64,000 bases of DNA from an uncultured bacterium. GTDB lineage: Bacteria > Planctomycetota > UBA1135 > GCA-002686595. Location: assembly GCA_937905825.1 (NCBI GenBank), contig CALCXM010000183.1, positions 1-64,000 of the forward strand, in the 5' to 3' direction. This document shows positions 35,808 through 45,226 of the stretch, piece after piece. Every line of letters begins with the position of its first letter. The first letter of the stretch is position 1. The notes below the pieces were generated by a model, which did no database searches, had not been told where the DNA came from, and saw only the letters and a list, made by a program, of their open reading frames with translations. The position numbers and the translations under genes were made by a program.

Positions 35808-37249
35808 AGGCCACTTCCCCCGGTCGCACAGCCGTTGGGTTCAGGGTCTGCTGCGGATTCCCCGCAGGTCTGTTCCAAGCGAGTCACCAAGCGCTCGAGC
35901 CCCATGGCACGACTGCCTTTGACCAAGACCAAGTCGCCCCCTTGAAGCTGCTCGGGAATCTCGACCAGTGCTTCGTCGAGGCTGGCGTAGTGCACGATGT
36001 TCTCTTTCGGCATGCCGCCTTCGCGGGCTCCCGCCGCCGTGGCGCGGGTCAACTCACCCACCAGGAATAGATTGTCGATGCCTGCCTCTGCCACAGAGCG
36101 CCCCAGCTCGTGGTGAAGTTCCGCGGCGAGTTCGCCGAGTTCCAACATGTCCCCGAGCACAATCACCCGCCGGTTGTGCCCGTGGATACCCGCGAGCACC
36201 CGCACGCTGGCCTTGGCGGATTCCGGATTCGCGTTGTAGGTGTCGTCGAAGAGGGTCAAGTCGCCGACGGTTTTCTTTTCGAGCCGGCGCCGACCGCTGG
36301 AGAGTTCCGAAACGTGGGGCAAGATCTCTTCCAAGCGAATGCCGAGGCCGATGCACGCTGCTAGAGCCGCCAAGAGGTTCTGCACGTTGTGCAAACCGAG
36401 CAGGGGGAAGGTGACCTCGTGCCCATCCAAGCGGAAGGTAGTGCCGGCCGCGTGGAACCAGACGTCGGTGGCGTTCAAGTCCCCCGCTCCGTCCACGCTG
36501 AAACTGATCACACGAGCTGCGGCGAGCGCGCTCATCTGGGGAGTCCAAGGGCTATCCGCCTCGAGCACCGCAAAGCCTGATTCGGGCAAGCACGCGATCA
36601 GATCGCCCTTTTCCTTCGCTACCCCTTCGATGGAGAGCAAGCCCTCCAAGTGCGAGGCGCCGATGTTTGTGAGAATGGCTCCGCCGGGGCGGGCTGTACG
36701 ACACAAGGCGGAGATCTCGCCGGGATGGTTGGTCCCCATCTCGAGCACGAGCACCTCGGTCTCCTCATCCGCGAGGAAAATCGTGTGAGGAACACCGATG
36801 TCGTTGTTGAACGAACTCGGCGAACCCACCACGCGACGTACGGATGCGAGCAACTCAACGAGGATGTTCTTGGTCGTGGTCTTTCCGCAGGACCCGGTCA
36901 CTCCGATCACGGGAATGTTCAAGCGCGAGCGGTGCCAGGCACCCAAGTCCGACAAGGCCCGCCGGGGGTTGTCGTGGTGCAGCAGAGCGACGCCCGCGGG
37001 CAGTTCTGCGACCATGGCCTGCACCTGGTCCAGGTCGCCGCCGAGCAGCAGCGCTCCAGCTCCCGCAGCCATTGCCGCGTGGGCGAATTGATTGCCGTCG
37101 AAGTTAGGACCACTCAGGGCAACGAAGAGCACATCGGTTGACATGCTGCGCGTGTCCGTGCTGACACCGTGCAACTCGCGCGTGCCTTCCCCCGCTACCA
37201 ATTGAGCCCCTGTCGCCTTCAGCAGATCGTCGACACACAGACGGATCAT
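35804..37249 (-). CDS. murF: UDP-MurNAc-tripeptide D-Ala-D-Ala ligase
   Basis: 481 residues. It adds D-Ala-D-Ala to the muramyl tripeptide. GVTGSCGKTTTKNIL is the P-loop, with FNNDIGVPHTI and FDDTYNANPESAKASV as further Mur-ligase motifs. ATG 37249 overlaps the murE stop (ATGA); a GTG at 37255 is possible. No ddl gene is present in the window, so the dipeptide must come from elsewhere. Confidence 0.95.
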   Translation of the reverse strand: MIRLCVDDLLKATGAQLVAGEGTRELHGVSTDTRSMSTDVLFVALSGPNFDGNQFAHAAMAAGAGALLLGGDLDQVQAMVAELPAGVALLHHDNPRRALSDLGAWHRSRLNIPVIGVTGSCGKTTTKNILVELLASVRRVVGSPSSFNNDIGVPHTIFLADEETEVLVLEMGTNHPGEISALCRTARPGGAILTNIGASHLEGLLSIEGVAKEKGDLIACLPESGFAVLEADSPWTPQMSALAAARVISFSVDGAGDLNATDVWFHAAGTTFRLDGHEVTFPLLGLHNVQNLLAALAACIGLGIRLEEILPHVSELSSGRRRLEKKTVGDLTLFDDTYNANPESAKASVRVLAGIHGHNRRVIVLGDMLELGELAAELHHELGRSVAEAGIDNLFLVGELTRATAAGAREGGMPKENIVHYASLDEALVEIPEQLQGGDLVLVKGSRAMGLERLVTRLEQTCGESAADPEPNGCATGGSGL

Positions 37250-38802
37250 GCCCACTCCTCCTGAATCACGCGCCGGTCGTCGAAGGCCACCCGTTCGCTG
37301 CCGATGACCTGCACGGCCTCATGACCTTTGCCGGCGACGAGCACCACATCTCCATTGCGCGCTTCTGCCAGGGCCGCGCGAATGGCCGTGCGGCGATCCG
37401 CTTCAAAGTGCACCGCCTCGGGACTTGGGATGCCTTGGCGAATGTGATCGAGAATCGTGAGGGGGTCTTCCGAGCGCGGATTGTCACTCGTCACATACAC
37501 GAGGTCCGCAAGCTCCGCAGCAGCCTCCCCCATCTGTGCCCGTTTGCCCGGGTCGCGGTCCCCGCCGCAACCAAAAACGCACAGCACGCGGCCGCCGTCA
37601 GGTTGCACCAGTTCACGCAGGGTCTGCAATACATTGCGCAGGGCATCGGGAGTGTGTGCGTAGTCCACAAAAGCTTGGACTCGATCCCGCCGCTCTTCCG
37701 CCGCTTGATAGGGCTCCCGGGTTCCGTCGGGGGCCAGCATGTACTTCGGTGCACGGTGCACACGCTCCAAGCGCCCGCGGGGCGGGGAGACGGATGCGAG
37801 TCCCGCCACGACAGTGGAAGGACTCGCACCCGACATGAGCACTGCAGCGCTGGCGGCCAGCAGGTTCGAAACGTTGAATCGACCCGACAAGGGTATCCGT
37901 TGCCTGGCTAGTGAAATCCCCATCCCACTCAGGGTTAGGTACGTAGCGTCGGTATCGAAACTCAGTTCAGAAGCCTGCAAGTCCGCCGGCACTTTGGTGC
38001 TGTTCGGTTTTGCAGAGTACGTCACCACTCGTGCCCCATTTTCCCTCGCAGCTGCTGCCATCGTCTCCCACCAAGGATCGTCTTGGTTCAAGATCGCAAC
38101 AGCATCGCTTTGCAAGGAAGAGAACATGAGTGATTTGGCGAACGCATATTGCTGCATGTCGCCGTGGTAATCCAGATGCTCGCGAGTCAGATTCGTGAAG
38201 ATCCCATAGTCGATTCCAAGTCCAGCCGTTCGATGTTGGCAAAGAGCGTGGGAACTCACCTCGAGCACAACAGCCTCGCCACCCAGGGTCCGATGCTTCG
38301 CGAGCAAGCGTTGCAAGGCAGGTGCGTCGGGAGTGGTGTGCGTCGCATCCAAGTGGACACCCGCTGCGAGTTGAATGCCGGTGGTCCCGATCACTCCGAC
38401 CTCCGTGCCTAGGTTCTTCAACAACTGACCGATCAAGTGAGCCGTGGTCGTCTTGCCATTGGTGCCCGTCACTCCAAAGACCCGGAGGTGCTTGGAAGGG
38501 TTGCCGAAAACCTCCGCAGCCGCAAGGCCCGCCACGCGCCGAGCATCCCGATGGGTCCAGACGGGAACCGCCAGGGCTCCCGTGCCGCCAGCCCCCGGGT
38601 CTGCTTCCCAGAGCACTGCGCAGGCGCCCGCCTCAATCGCTTGCTGCACGTACTTGCGGCCGTCCCCGGCATCGCCCTTCAAGGCCACGAATAGATCTCC
38701 ACGGCGTACAGCCCGGCTATCGAGCTGCACCCCGCAAATTTCCGGACCTTGACCAATTAAGTCGCAGGAGCCTCCGTTGTGTTGCACAAGAGTCGCCAAC
38801 AT
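37246..38802 (-). CDS. murE: UDP-MurNAc-dipeptide meso-diaminopimelate ligase
   Basis: 518 residues. FGVTGTNGKTTTAHLIGQ is the P-loop. The substrate motif SDNPRSEDP, with DNPR, marks meso-diaminopimelate specificity, so the wall is of the Gram-negative A1-gamma type. ATG 38802 has GGAGG upstream and overlaps the ftsI stop (ATGA). Length is typical with a modest extension. Confidence 0.95.
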   Translation of the reverse strand: MLATLVQHNGGSCDLIGQGPEICGVQLDSRAVRRGDLFVALKGDAGDGRKYVQQAIEAGACAVLWEADPGAGGTGALAVPVWTHRDARRVAGLAAAEVFGNPSKHLRVFGVTGTNGKTTTAHLIGQLLKNLGTEVGVIGTTGIQLAAGVHLDATHTTPDAPALQRLLAKHRTLGGEAVVLEVSSHALCQHRTAGLGIDYGIFTNLTREHLDYHGDMQQYAFAKSLMFSSLQSDAVAILNQDDPWWETMAAAARENGARVVTYSAKPNSTKVPADLQASELSFDTDATYLTLSGMGISLARQRIPLSGRFNVSNLLAASAAVLMSGASPSTVVAGLASVSPPRGRLERVHRAPKYMLAPDGTREPYQAAEERRDRVQAFVDYAHTPDALRNVLQTLRELVQPDGGRVLCVFGCGGDRDPGKRAQMGEAAAELADLVYVTSDNPRSEDPLTILDHIRQGIPSPEAVHFEADRRTAIRAALAEARNGDVVLVAGKGHEAVQVIGSERVAFDDRRVIQEEWA

Positions 38803-41225
38803 CACCGCGCCTCCTCCCATTCCAACTCGGCCTCGGGCTCCTCGTCGGCATTCAAGCGCCAGGGTTGCTCGCGGCCCTCTGTGGACTCTTCATAACCATA
38901 GTCAGGAACCTCTTCCACGGCTTCAGCCACGCAGATCCCCGCGGTGGTCAGGCCTAAGGCCTCCTTCAAGATGGCGATGCCTGCTGGGCCGGCCACATCG
39001 GAGCCGAAGCGGAACTCGTTGCGTGGCTCTTCCACCACCACGACAACCATCAACTCGCGCTCTTCCCCCGGCACCCGACCGACCAGACAAATGGAAGAGG
39101 TGTAGCACGAACCGTCGTGCGGACTGGGCCGCGACTTGATCTCATCGTAGGTCACGAAACCGGGGTCCGCGCGGCCGCCCGAAAGTTTGGCGTTGAACGC
39201 ATTGCGCACAAGTTCATTGTGCAAGCAAGCGACGCCGCCTTCCTTCTCTGTCGTGCCTGTCTTTGAAAGGAGTTCGATGGGCGTGCCGAGTTTTTGTTCC
39301 GCACGACTGATGTGCCGTCCGGTCCCCTCCCGTGCACCCTCCGCCATCATGGTCCGAACCGAGGCGCAGGTGGCTTCGCTGAAGATGCGCTCCCCACCAC
39401 CAAGTCCGAGAGCCACCCGACGATCGCCCCACTGCACTCCGCGCAGGGTGCGCAAGGGTCGTCGAATTCCTCCACGGACGATCGTGGCCAAGGCTTCCGT
39501 GTGCTGCCATAGGTTCACGCTCAACTCGTGGCCGAAGCTGATCGATGCGTGGGTCTGAGCGGGTGACCAAGGCAAGCTCGGAACCATGCCCGCTGACTCG
39601 ACGCCAATGCCCGCCCCACGCTCCGTTCCGTAGCCCAGCTGCTTCAGCTTGCCGTGGAAGTACTCATCTGGGATACGCATGCCAATCTGCACAAGCACGG
39701 AATTGACAGACCTAGAAATGCCCTCCCAGGCTTCGATCACGCCGGTTGGCGCACCCAGCGCTTCGTGAATCACGCGGGTCCTGGAACCGGGTACGCGGTA
39801 GTGCCCGTTGTGGGTGTCAAACTTCTCATTGAAGGAGACCACTCCAGCCTCCAAGGCTGTAGCCATCACGACCACCTTGAAGGTCGACCCGGGACTGAAC
39901 TTGTGCCAGGTGGGCATGAACTCGAACATCTCCTCCACGGTGACTCCCCCCACGGCCAAGACGTCGCCGGTCTCCACCTCGACCACGATCCCCATAGCGC
40001 CTGCCGCACGATTCTCCATCAGGGTGTGCCGTAGCTGCTTCAGCAAGAACCGCTGCAAGTCGCTATCCAGGGTCGTTTGGACGGTAGGCGTCGGATCTTC
40101 CGAGCTATCCCCGCGATAGTAGCGACGGGATGGCTGATGCACAGCGACCACCCGGCGGTAACTGTAGGAAGCGGGTAGCTTGCGGATGAAATCAAACTCC
40201 GGCTCTTGCAGCAGCTTTGCAGCCATGCCCTCGAGCCCGCTGAGCGGATGACGAATGTCGAGCAATTCGCGCACGCGCCGCTCAAGCCGGTCCTCACTCA
40301 CCCCTTCCTCCGCGGCCATGCGAAGAGCCGTCGGGCGATTGATGAAACGCCACCTCCCCAACACGTCGAAGGCTTTGCCCTGGGGGCCCTCCACACGGGT
40401 CGGGTAAACGCGTTCGTGTTCGAAACGAATGCTCATTTGGTGGCTGGCCACCACTTGATTGTCCAAGACTCCGTTGATGTCGAAGACTGCCTCCGGCGGC
40501 AAGCCTTGGATCGCAACCGTGTCCGCACTTGGAATCATCGCCTTCCAAACCTGAGCGCGGCGCTTCTCAAGTTGTTTGAAGGTCAACGCCCTGGCGCCCG
40601 GCGCCCCAGGACGTATGCACTCCGCGATCCCATCGGCCAGCAAGCGACTCCACTCCAGGGGCCGGATTTTCTTCCAACCAGAGCGTTCACGGACTCGGGC
40701 CGAAAGCAAGTCAGCAGGACGCCAGAGCACTCGCCAGCGACTTTGGCCGCTAAGCCGTTGCAACCACAGTTCCTTTTGGATGCCAAGCGACGCCGCCCAG
40801 GCCTCCAACGCCTTGGACTGTTCGAAGTTGAGATCCCAGCCCTCGGCGCTCACTTGCAGCACGCCATTTTCGGCGCGCGGGAAGAAAGCTCGCAATAGAG
40901 CTGGAACATCGTGGGTGCCCTGCAGATGCGGAACCAACGCTTCGGCGATCAACTCCGGCGTGTGAGCTTGCCACATGGCCCGGGGCGAAAGCACCAGATC
41001 CATGCGTTGCACGGAAAGCGCGAGAGGTTCCCCGTCGCGATCCGCCAGGTCGAAGTCCGGGGTCGGCAGGCTCTCCTCACGCAAGTCGCGGGTGGGCTGG
41101 CTGTGCTCCTCTTCCATGGCCAGCACCCAAGAGCGGCCACAGACCGCGGCCAGCACCAGGCCCACGAAGAAAAACGCGCTTGCTGGACGCAGCCCCGATG
41201 CGGATTCGAGGTTGGGCCGGCTCAT
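38802..41225 (-). CDS. ftsI: FtsI-type class B penicillin-binding transpeptidase
   Basis: 807 residues, longer than E. coli FtsI (588). A membrane helix near residues 15-36 is followed by a large N-terminal periplasmic domain (to about residue 350) and the transpeptidase. Catalytic motifs are Ser447-T-F-Lys450, Ser506-V-Asn508 and Lys655-T-G. An acidic C-terminal tail rich in Glu ends the protein. Extra length is mainly in the N-terminal domain. It cross-links septal peptidoglycan. Both ends overlap their neighbours by four bases or fewer. Confidence 0.9.
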   Translation of the reverse strand: MSRPNLESASGLRPASAFFFVGLVLAAVCGRSWVLAMEEEHSQPTRDLREESLPTPDFDLADRDGEPLALSVQRMDLVLSPRAMWQAHTPELIAEALVPHLQGTHDVPALLRAFFPRAENGVLQVSAEGWDLNFEQSKALEAWAASLGIQKELWLQRLSGQSRWRVLWRPADLLSARVRERSGWKKIRPLEWSRLLADGIAECIRPGAPGARALTFKQLEKRRAQVWKAMIPSADTVAIQGLPPEAVFDINGVLDNQVVASHQMSIRFEHERVYPTRVEGPQGKAFDVLGRWRFINRPTALRMAAEEGVSEDRLERRVRELLDIRHPLSGLEGMAAKLLQEPEFDFIRKLPASYSYRRVVAVHQPSRRYYRGDSSEDPTPTVQTTLDSDLQRFLLKQLRHTLMENRAAGAMGIVVEVETGDVLAVGGVTVEEMFEFMPTWHKFSPGSTFKVVVMATALEAGVVSFNEKFDTHNGHYRVPGSRTRVIHEALGAPTGVIEAWEGISRSVNSVLVQIGMRIPDEYFHGKLKQLGYGTERGAGIGVESAGMVPSLPWSPAQTHASISFGHELSVNLWQHTEALATIVRGGIRRPLRTLRGVQWGDRRVALGLGGGERIFSEATCASVRTMMAEGAREGTGRHISRAEQKLGTPIELLSKTGTTEKEGGVACLHNELVRNAFNAKLSGGRADPGFVTYDEIKSRPSPHDGSCYTSSICLVGRVPGEERELMVVVVVEEPRNEFRFGSDVAGPAGIAILKEALGLTTAGICVAEAVEEVPDYGYEESTEGREQPWRLNADEEPEAELEWEEAR

Positions 41226-41464
41226 TGAGCGTAAGGGGTCAACTCACCTTGCTCGGAAGCTCGGCTCTCACAATCAATCTCGACTAGACGCTGGTTGATG
41301 CGGAAGCGCAGGGCCTCGTTGCCCGCCTCGATCAAGTCGCAGCGGCGCTTCAACTCGTCAAGGTCGTTGGCCTTGGCGTAGTTCGCACTCTGCAGGCGAG
41401 CGCTCTCTAGGCCCAGCCCGAGGCACATGCCCGAAAGGCTGAGGGAAAGAAGGATGCGAATCAC
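41222..41464 (-). CDS. FtsL-like small membrane coiled-coil protein
   Basis: 80 residues: a short N-terminal hydrophobic segment (LLSLSLSGMCLGLGLESARL) followed by a charged heptad region (DLDELKRRCDLIEAGNEALRF). Sequence similarity to FtsL cannot be judged, but size, topology and position between rsmH and ftsI are exactly those of ftsL. It would bridge divisome proteins. Overlaps both neighbours as ATGA. Confidence 0.65.
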   Translation of the reverse strand: MIRILLSLSLSGMCLGLGLESARLQSANYAKANDLDELKRRCDLIEAGNEALRFRINQRLVEIDCESRASEQGELTPYAQ

Positions 41465-42426
41465 TGAACACCTCCCCGATGTCGAGTCCGTCGCGCAACA
41501 CGCAAACGCGCACTGCGTGCACGGCGATTGGAACGGGTCTCTGCGTGGCTAGCGCTAATGGGTTTCTTGGATTTCAACTCCCAACGATCCTCCTTGCGAC
41601 CGTTTTGGAAGAAGCGTTTGACGACGCGGTCTTCGCCGGAGTGGAACGAGATCACTGCCAGGACTCCGCTGTCGTCGAGCCAGTGCTCTGCGGTCTCCAG
41701 GGCCATGCCCAACTCGTCCCCTTCTTCATTCACCGCCCGACGCAAGGCCTGGAAGGTCTTGGTGGCCGGGTGGATCTTGCCACCGCCCCCCCCTAAGGTG
41801 CGCGCGATCAATTCGGCCAACCCGCTGGTGCGCATAAAGGGCGCGCGACGACGGGCTTCGACGATGGCCTTCGCGATCTTGCGCGAGTGCGTCTCGTCCC
41901 CTTCGTAGTAGAGCAAGTCAGCCAGATCACTTTCGTCCCAGTGATTCACGATGTCCGCAGCATTGCGTTCGCGACTGGGATCCATGCGCATGTCGAGGGG
42001 CCCGTCCTCCGCGAAAGAGAAGCCGCGGGTCGCGCGATCCAAGTGCAGGGAGCAAACTCCCAAGTCGAAGAGCACCCCGGACAGACGACCGATGCGTTCC
42101 TTGCGGATGACGCGGCAGAGCTCCGAGTGCCGACTGCGGCGCAAGCGCACGCGATCGGCATAGGGCTTCAAGCGTTCGGTCGCGATCTTGAGGGCTTCAG
42201 GATCCTGGTCGACGCACAGGAGTTGGATCTTCGGGCAACGCTGCAGCAAGAGTTCGGAGTGTCCCCCGGCGCCGGTGGTGCCATCCACAAACCAGCCTTC
42301 GACGCTGGCGGGATCGCGCCCGGCCATCAAAGCATCGAAGCACTCTTCCGGTAGGACCGAGACGTGAACGGGCTCAGCTGGGTTGAATGTTTCGTCTTGC
42401 ATGCTTCTGGCCTCCATTGCGCTCAT
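41461..42426 (-). CDS. rsmH: 16S rRNA m4C1402 methyltransferase
   Basis: 321-residue SAM-dependent methyltransferase (MraW family). HVSVLPEECFDAL, FVDGTTGAGGHSELLL (SAM site) and LDRATRGFSFAEDGPLDMRMD are the family motifs. A basic C-terminal tail of Arg and His follows. It lies 3 bp after the mraZ stop. Confidence 0.95.
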   Translation of the reverse strand: MSAMEARSMQDETFNPAEPVHVSVLPEECFDALMAGRDPASVEGWFVDGTTGAGGHSELLLQRCPKIQLLCVDQDPEALKIATERLKPYADRVRLRRSRHSELCRVIRKERIGRLSGVLFDLGVCSLHLDRATRGFSFAEDGPLDMRMDPSRERNAADIVNHWDESDLADLLYYEGDETHSRKIAKAIVEARRRAPFMRTSGLAELIARTLGGGGGKIHPATKTFQALRRAVNEEGDELGMALETAEHWLDDSGVLAVISFHSGEDRVVKRFFQNGRKEDRWELKSKKPISASHAETRSNRRARSARLRVARRTRHRGGVQ

Positions 42427-42429
42427 GGA

Positions 42430-42879
42430 CTACTCCTCCACCAACTCGTCCTGCATCCCGTCGAGCTCGGCTTCCATCTCGTTCCACTTCTTGATGGGCC
42501 AGATTTCGATCCTGTTCATGACCCCCACAAGTGCGACGAGAGTCTTGCCCTCCGCGTTTTCTTCCAGCTCGATCAGGGCCCGTTGCTTGGGACCGATCAA
42601 GAGTCGCCCGGCGGCGTCGAGGGTGCTGCTGGCGGCGTCCTTGGTGGCGCGCCGTTGCTTCATGCGCTGGGCGCGGGTCGTGATGGCCCGGGTGTCCAGG
42701 GGCTCGAGGGCCTGCTTGTAGCCGTCGGCGCCATAGAGGAACAGGCAACCGTCTTCGCCGCGGGTCAGGACCACGCGAATGTTGCCGTCCTCGTCACGGT
42801 GCAGGAGCTCCTGCACGCGCTTAGGGATGAAGACGCGGAACTTCGCGTCGAGGGGGTGCTCGGAGGCTTCAGCGAACAT
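42430..42879 (-). CDS. mraZ: MraZ transcriptional regulator of the dcw operon
   Basis: 149 residues with two AbrB-like SpoVT repeats, each carrying the Dx(A/F)xR core: LDAKFRVFIPKRV (about residue 9) and LDAAGRLLIGPKQR (about residue 87). MraZ binds repeats upstream of its own gene. ATG 42879 has GGAGG upstream. An acidic C-terminal helix extends it slightly. It is the first gene of the dcw cluster. Confidence 0.93.
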   Translation of the reverse strand: MFAEASEHPLDAKFRVFIPKRVQELLHRDEDGNIRVVLTRGEDGCLFLYGADGYKQALEPLDTRAITTRAQRMKQRRATKDAASSTLDAAGRLLIGPKQRALIELEENAEGKTLVALVGVMNRIEIWPIKKWNEMEAELDGMQDELVEE

Positions 42880-43439
42880 CGCGACCCTCCAGCACTTGAG
42901 TGGTACCCTGTGCAGCACCGATTCGTCCGGGGGAAACCTGGACAGCTACGCGGATCCAGCGGCGACTTTTGCCCCGCTGCTCCCTATTGCTCCACTTTGC
43001 TCCACCTAGCCCCATTCACCTATTCAACAGCTCCACCTCACGAGGCGCAACGTCGGAGCGGACGCAATCACAAAAGCGACTCGCCCGATTAGGTGCCCGG
43101 GCTCCCCTGGCCTTCACAGACCCCCCAGATATCGTAGGCAGCTGACGCTTCAGCCTCTCAGTACACGAGATATGGGGGCCTCCCCCAAACCTCAAAAGAA
43201 TTGGCCCGGGCAGACCAGCCCTGGGAATCCACGAGAAAGGAGCCCGCGGGTTGGCGGGAGCAAGACCTCGCCCCGCTCCCCCACCTGGCTTTTCCTGCGC
43301 CCCCGGAATCAGAGGAAGGCACGCGCTGAAAGGCGCCGGGCCAGAGAGTTTGCCCCCCCGGGGAGGGAGCCTTCGCCAGGGAACCGCCCCTGATTGGCGG
43401 CTCGACCTGGGCCTCTAGGATCGCGAAACGATCGGCTGA
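42880..43439. other. Non-coding leader upstream of the dcw operon
   Basis: 560 bases without a supportable gene. It holds the candidate MraZ operator (42979-43013) and presumably the mraZ promoter. A short GC hairpin (CCGCC 43384-43388 with GGCGG 43396-43400) just beyond the 43440 stop might terminate that gene; GGGGG/CCCCC arms lie near 43174-43186. I see nothing else of note. Confidence 0.5.
42979..43013 (-). promoter_or_regulatory. Candidate MraZ operator (10-bp-period repeats)
   Basis: Four units spaced exactly 10 bp apart (starting at 42979, 42989, 42999 and 43009) read GCTCC, GCTCC, GCTCC and GCCCC on the plus strand. On the coding strand of mraZ this is GGAGC, GGAGC, GGAGC and GGGGC, two of them preceded by T as TGGAGC and one as TGGGGC. 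E. coli MraZ binds three TGGGN boxes separated by 5 bp, giving the same period. The array lies about 100 bp before the mraZ ATG, the expected operator region. Confidence 0.7.
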
Positions 43440-44153
43440 CTACTCGGCGGGCTTCGCCGCCAGGGCCTCTTTTTCGAGGAGAGGGGCATCGGCTCCGTCC
43501 TCAATCGCCAGGGCCGGCGCTGCGGAGGCTTCGCGACCCTTCTCGCGGTCTTCCGAGCTCTGCACTTGCTCGTCGATCTCCGCCTCTTCCTCGTCGGCCT
43601 CTGCCACGCAGGAATCCAGGCTGTCGTCCTCCGAATCCTCCTCTTCAAAGTCTTCGGTGGTCGGGCCCGCGCCATCCATCAGCTCCTGCAGGCTTGAACG
43701 TAGCTCTTCCATGCGGTCCGGGGTGAAGTCGTAGACCCACACCGCGAGCTCTTCCTCACGCCGCGGACGGCGCAACAAGAGGCACTCCCCGGCCTTGTCG
43801 CGCTTGACCTTTTGCAGCTTGAGCTTGCGCTTGCGCATCAGGAGCAGGCACAGCAAATAGCGCAGTTCCCGCAGCTTCTCTTCTTCGCGGCCATCCAATT
43901 CCATGAACAGGCGCTCGAGGGAAGCGAGGTCCATCTGGACCGTCTGCTTGCGAGTCTGGTAGTAGACCGTGAACCACCAGAACAGCACGTTGTCCCCCTC
44001 TCCGCCGTCCCAGCACCCCGAGCAAATGTCCTCGCGCGCGAGGCTTTCCTCCCCCTCAAAACGCAGGAGGGAGGCATGTCGGGTCCCGTCCTCAAAAACG
44101 GTTTGGCAGCGGGTGCACTCGCCGAGGCGGCGCCGGATTTTCCAATCGGACAT
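43440..44153 (-). CDS. Zinc-ribbon protein with acidic tail, unknown function
   Basis: 237 residues. Two CxxC knuckles (CTRC near residue 13 and CSGC near residue 44) form a zinc ribbon, followed by a basic helical region (RKRKLKLQKVKRDKAGE) and a C-terminal third that is almost entirely Glu, Asp and Ser. No family recognised. ATG 44153 starts at the conserved-looking region; the frame continues upstream without a start signal. Convergence with nothing and the gap before mraZ suggest a separate transcript. Confidence 0.65.
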   Translation of the reverse strand: MSDWKIRRRLGECTRCQTVFEDGTRHASLLRFEGEESLAREDICSGCWDGGEGDNVLFWWFTVYYQTRKQTVQMDLASLERLFMELDGREEEKLRELRYLLCLLLMRKRKLKLQKVKRDKAGECLLLRRPRREEELAVWVYDFTPDRMEELRSSLQELMDGAGPTTEDFEEEDSEDDSLDSCVAEADEEEAEIDEQVQSSEDREKGREASAAPALAIEDGADAPLLEKEALAAKPAE

Positions 44154-44305
44154 AAAGGCTAGTTGCGGGACGGGGCTGATGGACCGGGCACCGCAAGCAG
44201 AGGGCGCAGGTCTCGAACGAGCCAAGTTTACGGCATTTGGAGCCCGGTTTCGCCGGGCCTAGTCTGAAATAAGCGCATCGAGCGGGGACCAGGTGCGCCT
44301 TGGGA

Positions 44306-45226
44306 TCAGGAGCGATTGGCCTTCCACCAGATCCCCCACCAATTCCGCCAGGCGGCGCTGCCTAGGTGCCCCTTTTGCTTGGTGAGTTGCTCCAGGGTCT
44401 CTTGGGCGGCTCGAATCAGGTGGAACTCCTGAGCGCGCTCCCCACGCTCCAAGAGGTTGATCAGCGCGGGCACGCAGTTCAGATCCCCGCCCTTCCCAAT
44501 CGCTTTGCAGGCCGCCTTGACCACATCGGGATTCGAGTCCCCAAGGGCCCGGCTGAGGGGCGCCCGGGCCAAATCCACCCGTCCCCGAGCCGTTGCTCGC
44601 AAGCCGATGGTGGTGGCGCCCTGCACCCGCACCGTCCAGTCCGGATCCGCGAGGGTCTTTTCGAGCAGCTCCCAGACCGCTTCTTCCTCGTCACCAGCGC
44701 CGGGCAGCTTGCCAAGCCACTCCGCAGCCCGGCGGCGATCCTCGGCCTTCCCGCCCTGCAGTTTTTTGGCCAGGGGCAAGCACCAGCGCCCATCGTCGAT
44801 CTGCATCAGGATGTCCCCCGCCAGGAAGGAAACGATCGTGTCGCCCATGGGGATCAGTTCGATCATGACGGGCGCGGAGTAGTCCTGCAGGTAGACCAAT
44901 TCCCGCGATGCCCGCTCGAAGGGACCCGCCAATTCCCCGCGCGGACGTAAGCCCGAGTCTTCATAGCTTTTGATCATCAAACGCACGAGGTTGTCCACGA
45001 AGAAGTTCGCCAGCTTCGCATCGGCCTTGACCCGTGGGCGCCACTCGCGCCATTCCGGTGTTTCGTCGCGCCAAGCTCGCCAGGCAGTCGCAAACTCTTC
45101 GGGCAGTTGCGCGAGTGGCGTGAGGTCTTGATTCTTGGTCGGCCTGCCCGTTGCACAAGCGGGGCCGAAAAGGATCGGCAAGAGCACGACGCCGGCCAGC
45201 AGGAGACTTGGGGTTCGTAGCATCAT
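44306..45226 (-). CDS. HEAT-repeat lipoprotein
   Basis: 306 residues. A signal peptide with candidate lipobox (GPAC) precedes a region without known motifs (about 25-150) and then HEAT-like helical repeats (DDGRWCLPLAKKL, DPDWTVRVQGATTIGLRA, DSNPDVVKAACKAIGK). HEAT repeats mediate protein contacts. The start ATG 45226 overlaps the preceding glycosyltransferase stop (ATGA), so it is cotranscribed with the glycan genes. Function unknown. Confidence 0.75.
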   Translation of the reverse strand: MMLRTPSLLLAGVVLLPILFGPACATGRPTKNQDLTPLAQLPEEFATAWRAWRDETPEWREWRPRVKADAKLANFFVDNLVRLMIKSYEDSGLRPRGELAGPFERASRELVYLQDYSAPVMIELIPMGDTIVSFLAGDILMQIDDGRWCLPLAKKLQGGKAEDRRRAAEWLGKLPGAGDEEEAVWELLEKTLADPDWTVRVQGATTIGLRATARGRVDLARAPLSRALGDSNPDVVKAACKAIGKGGDLNCVPALINLLERGERAQEFHLIRAAQETLEQLTKQKGHLGSAAWRNWWGIWWKANRS

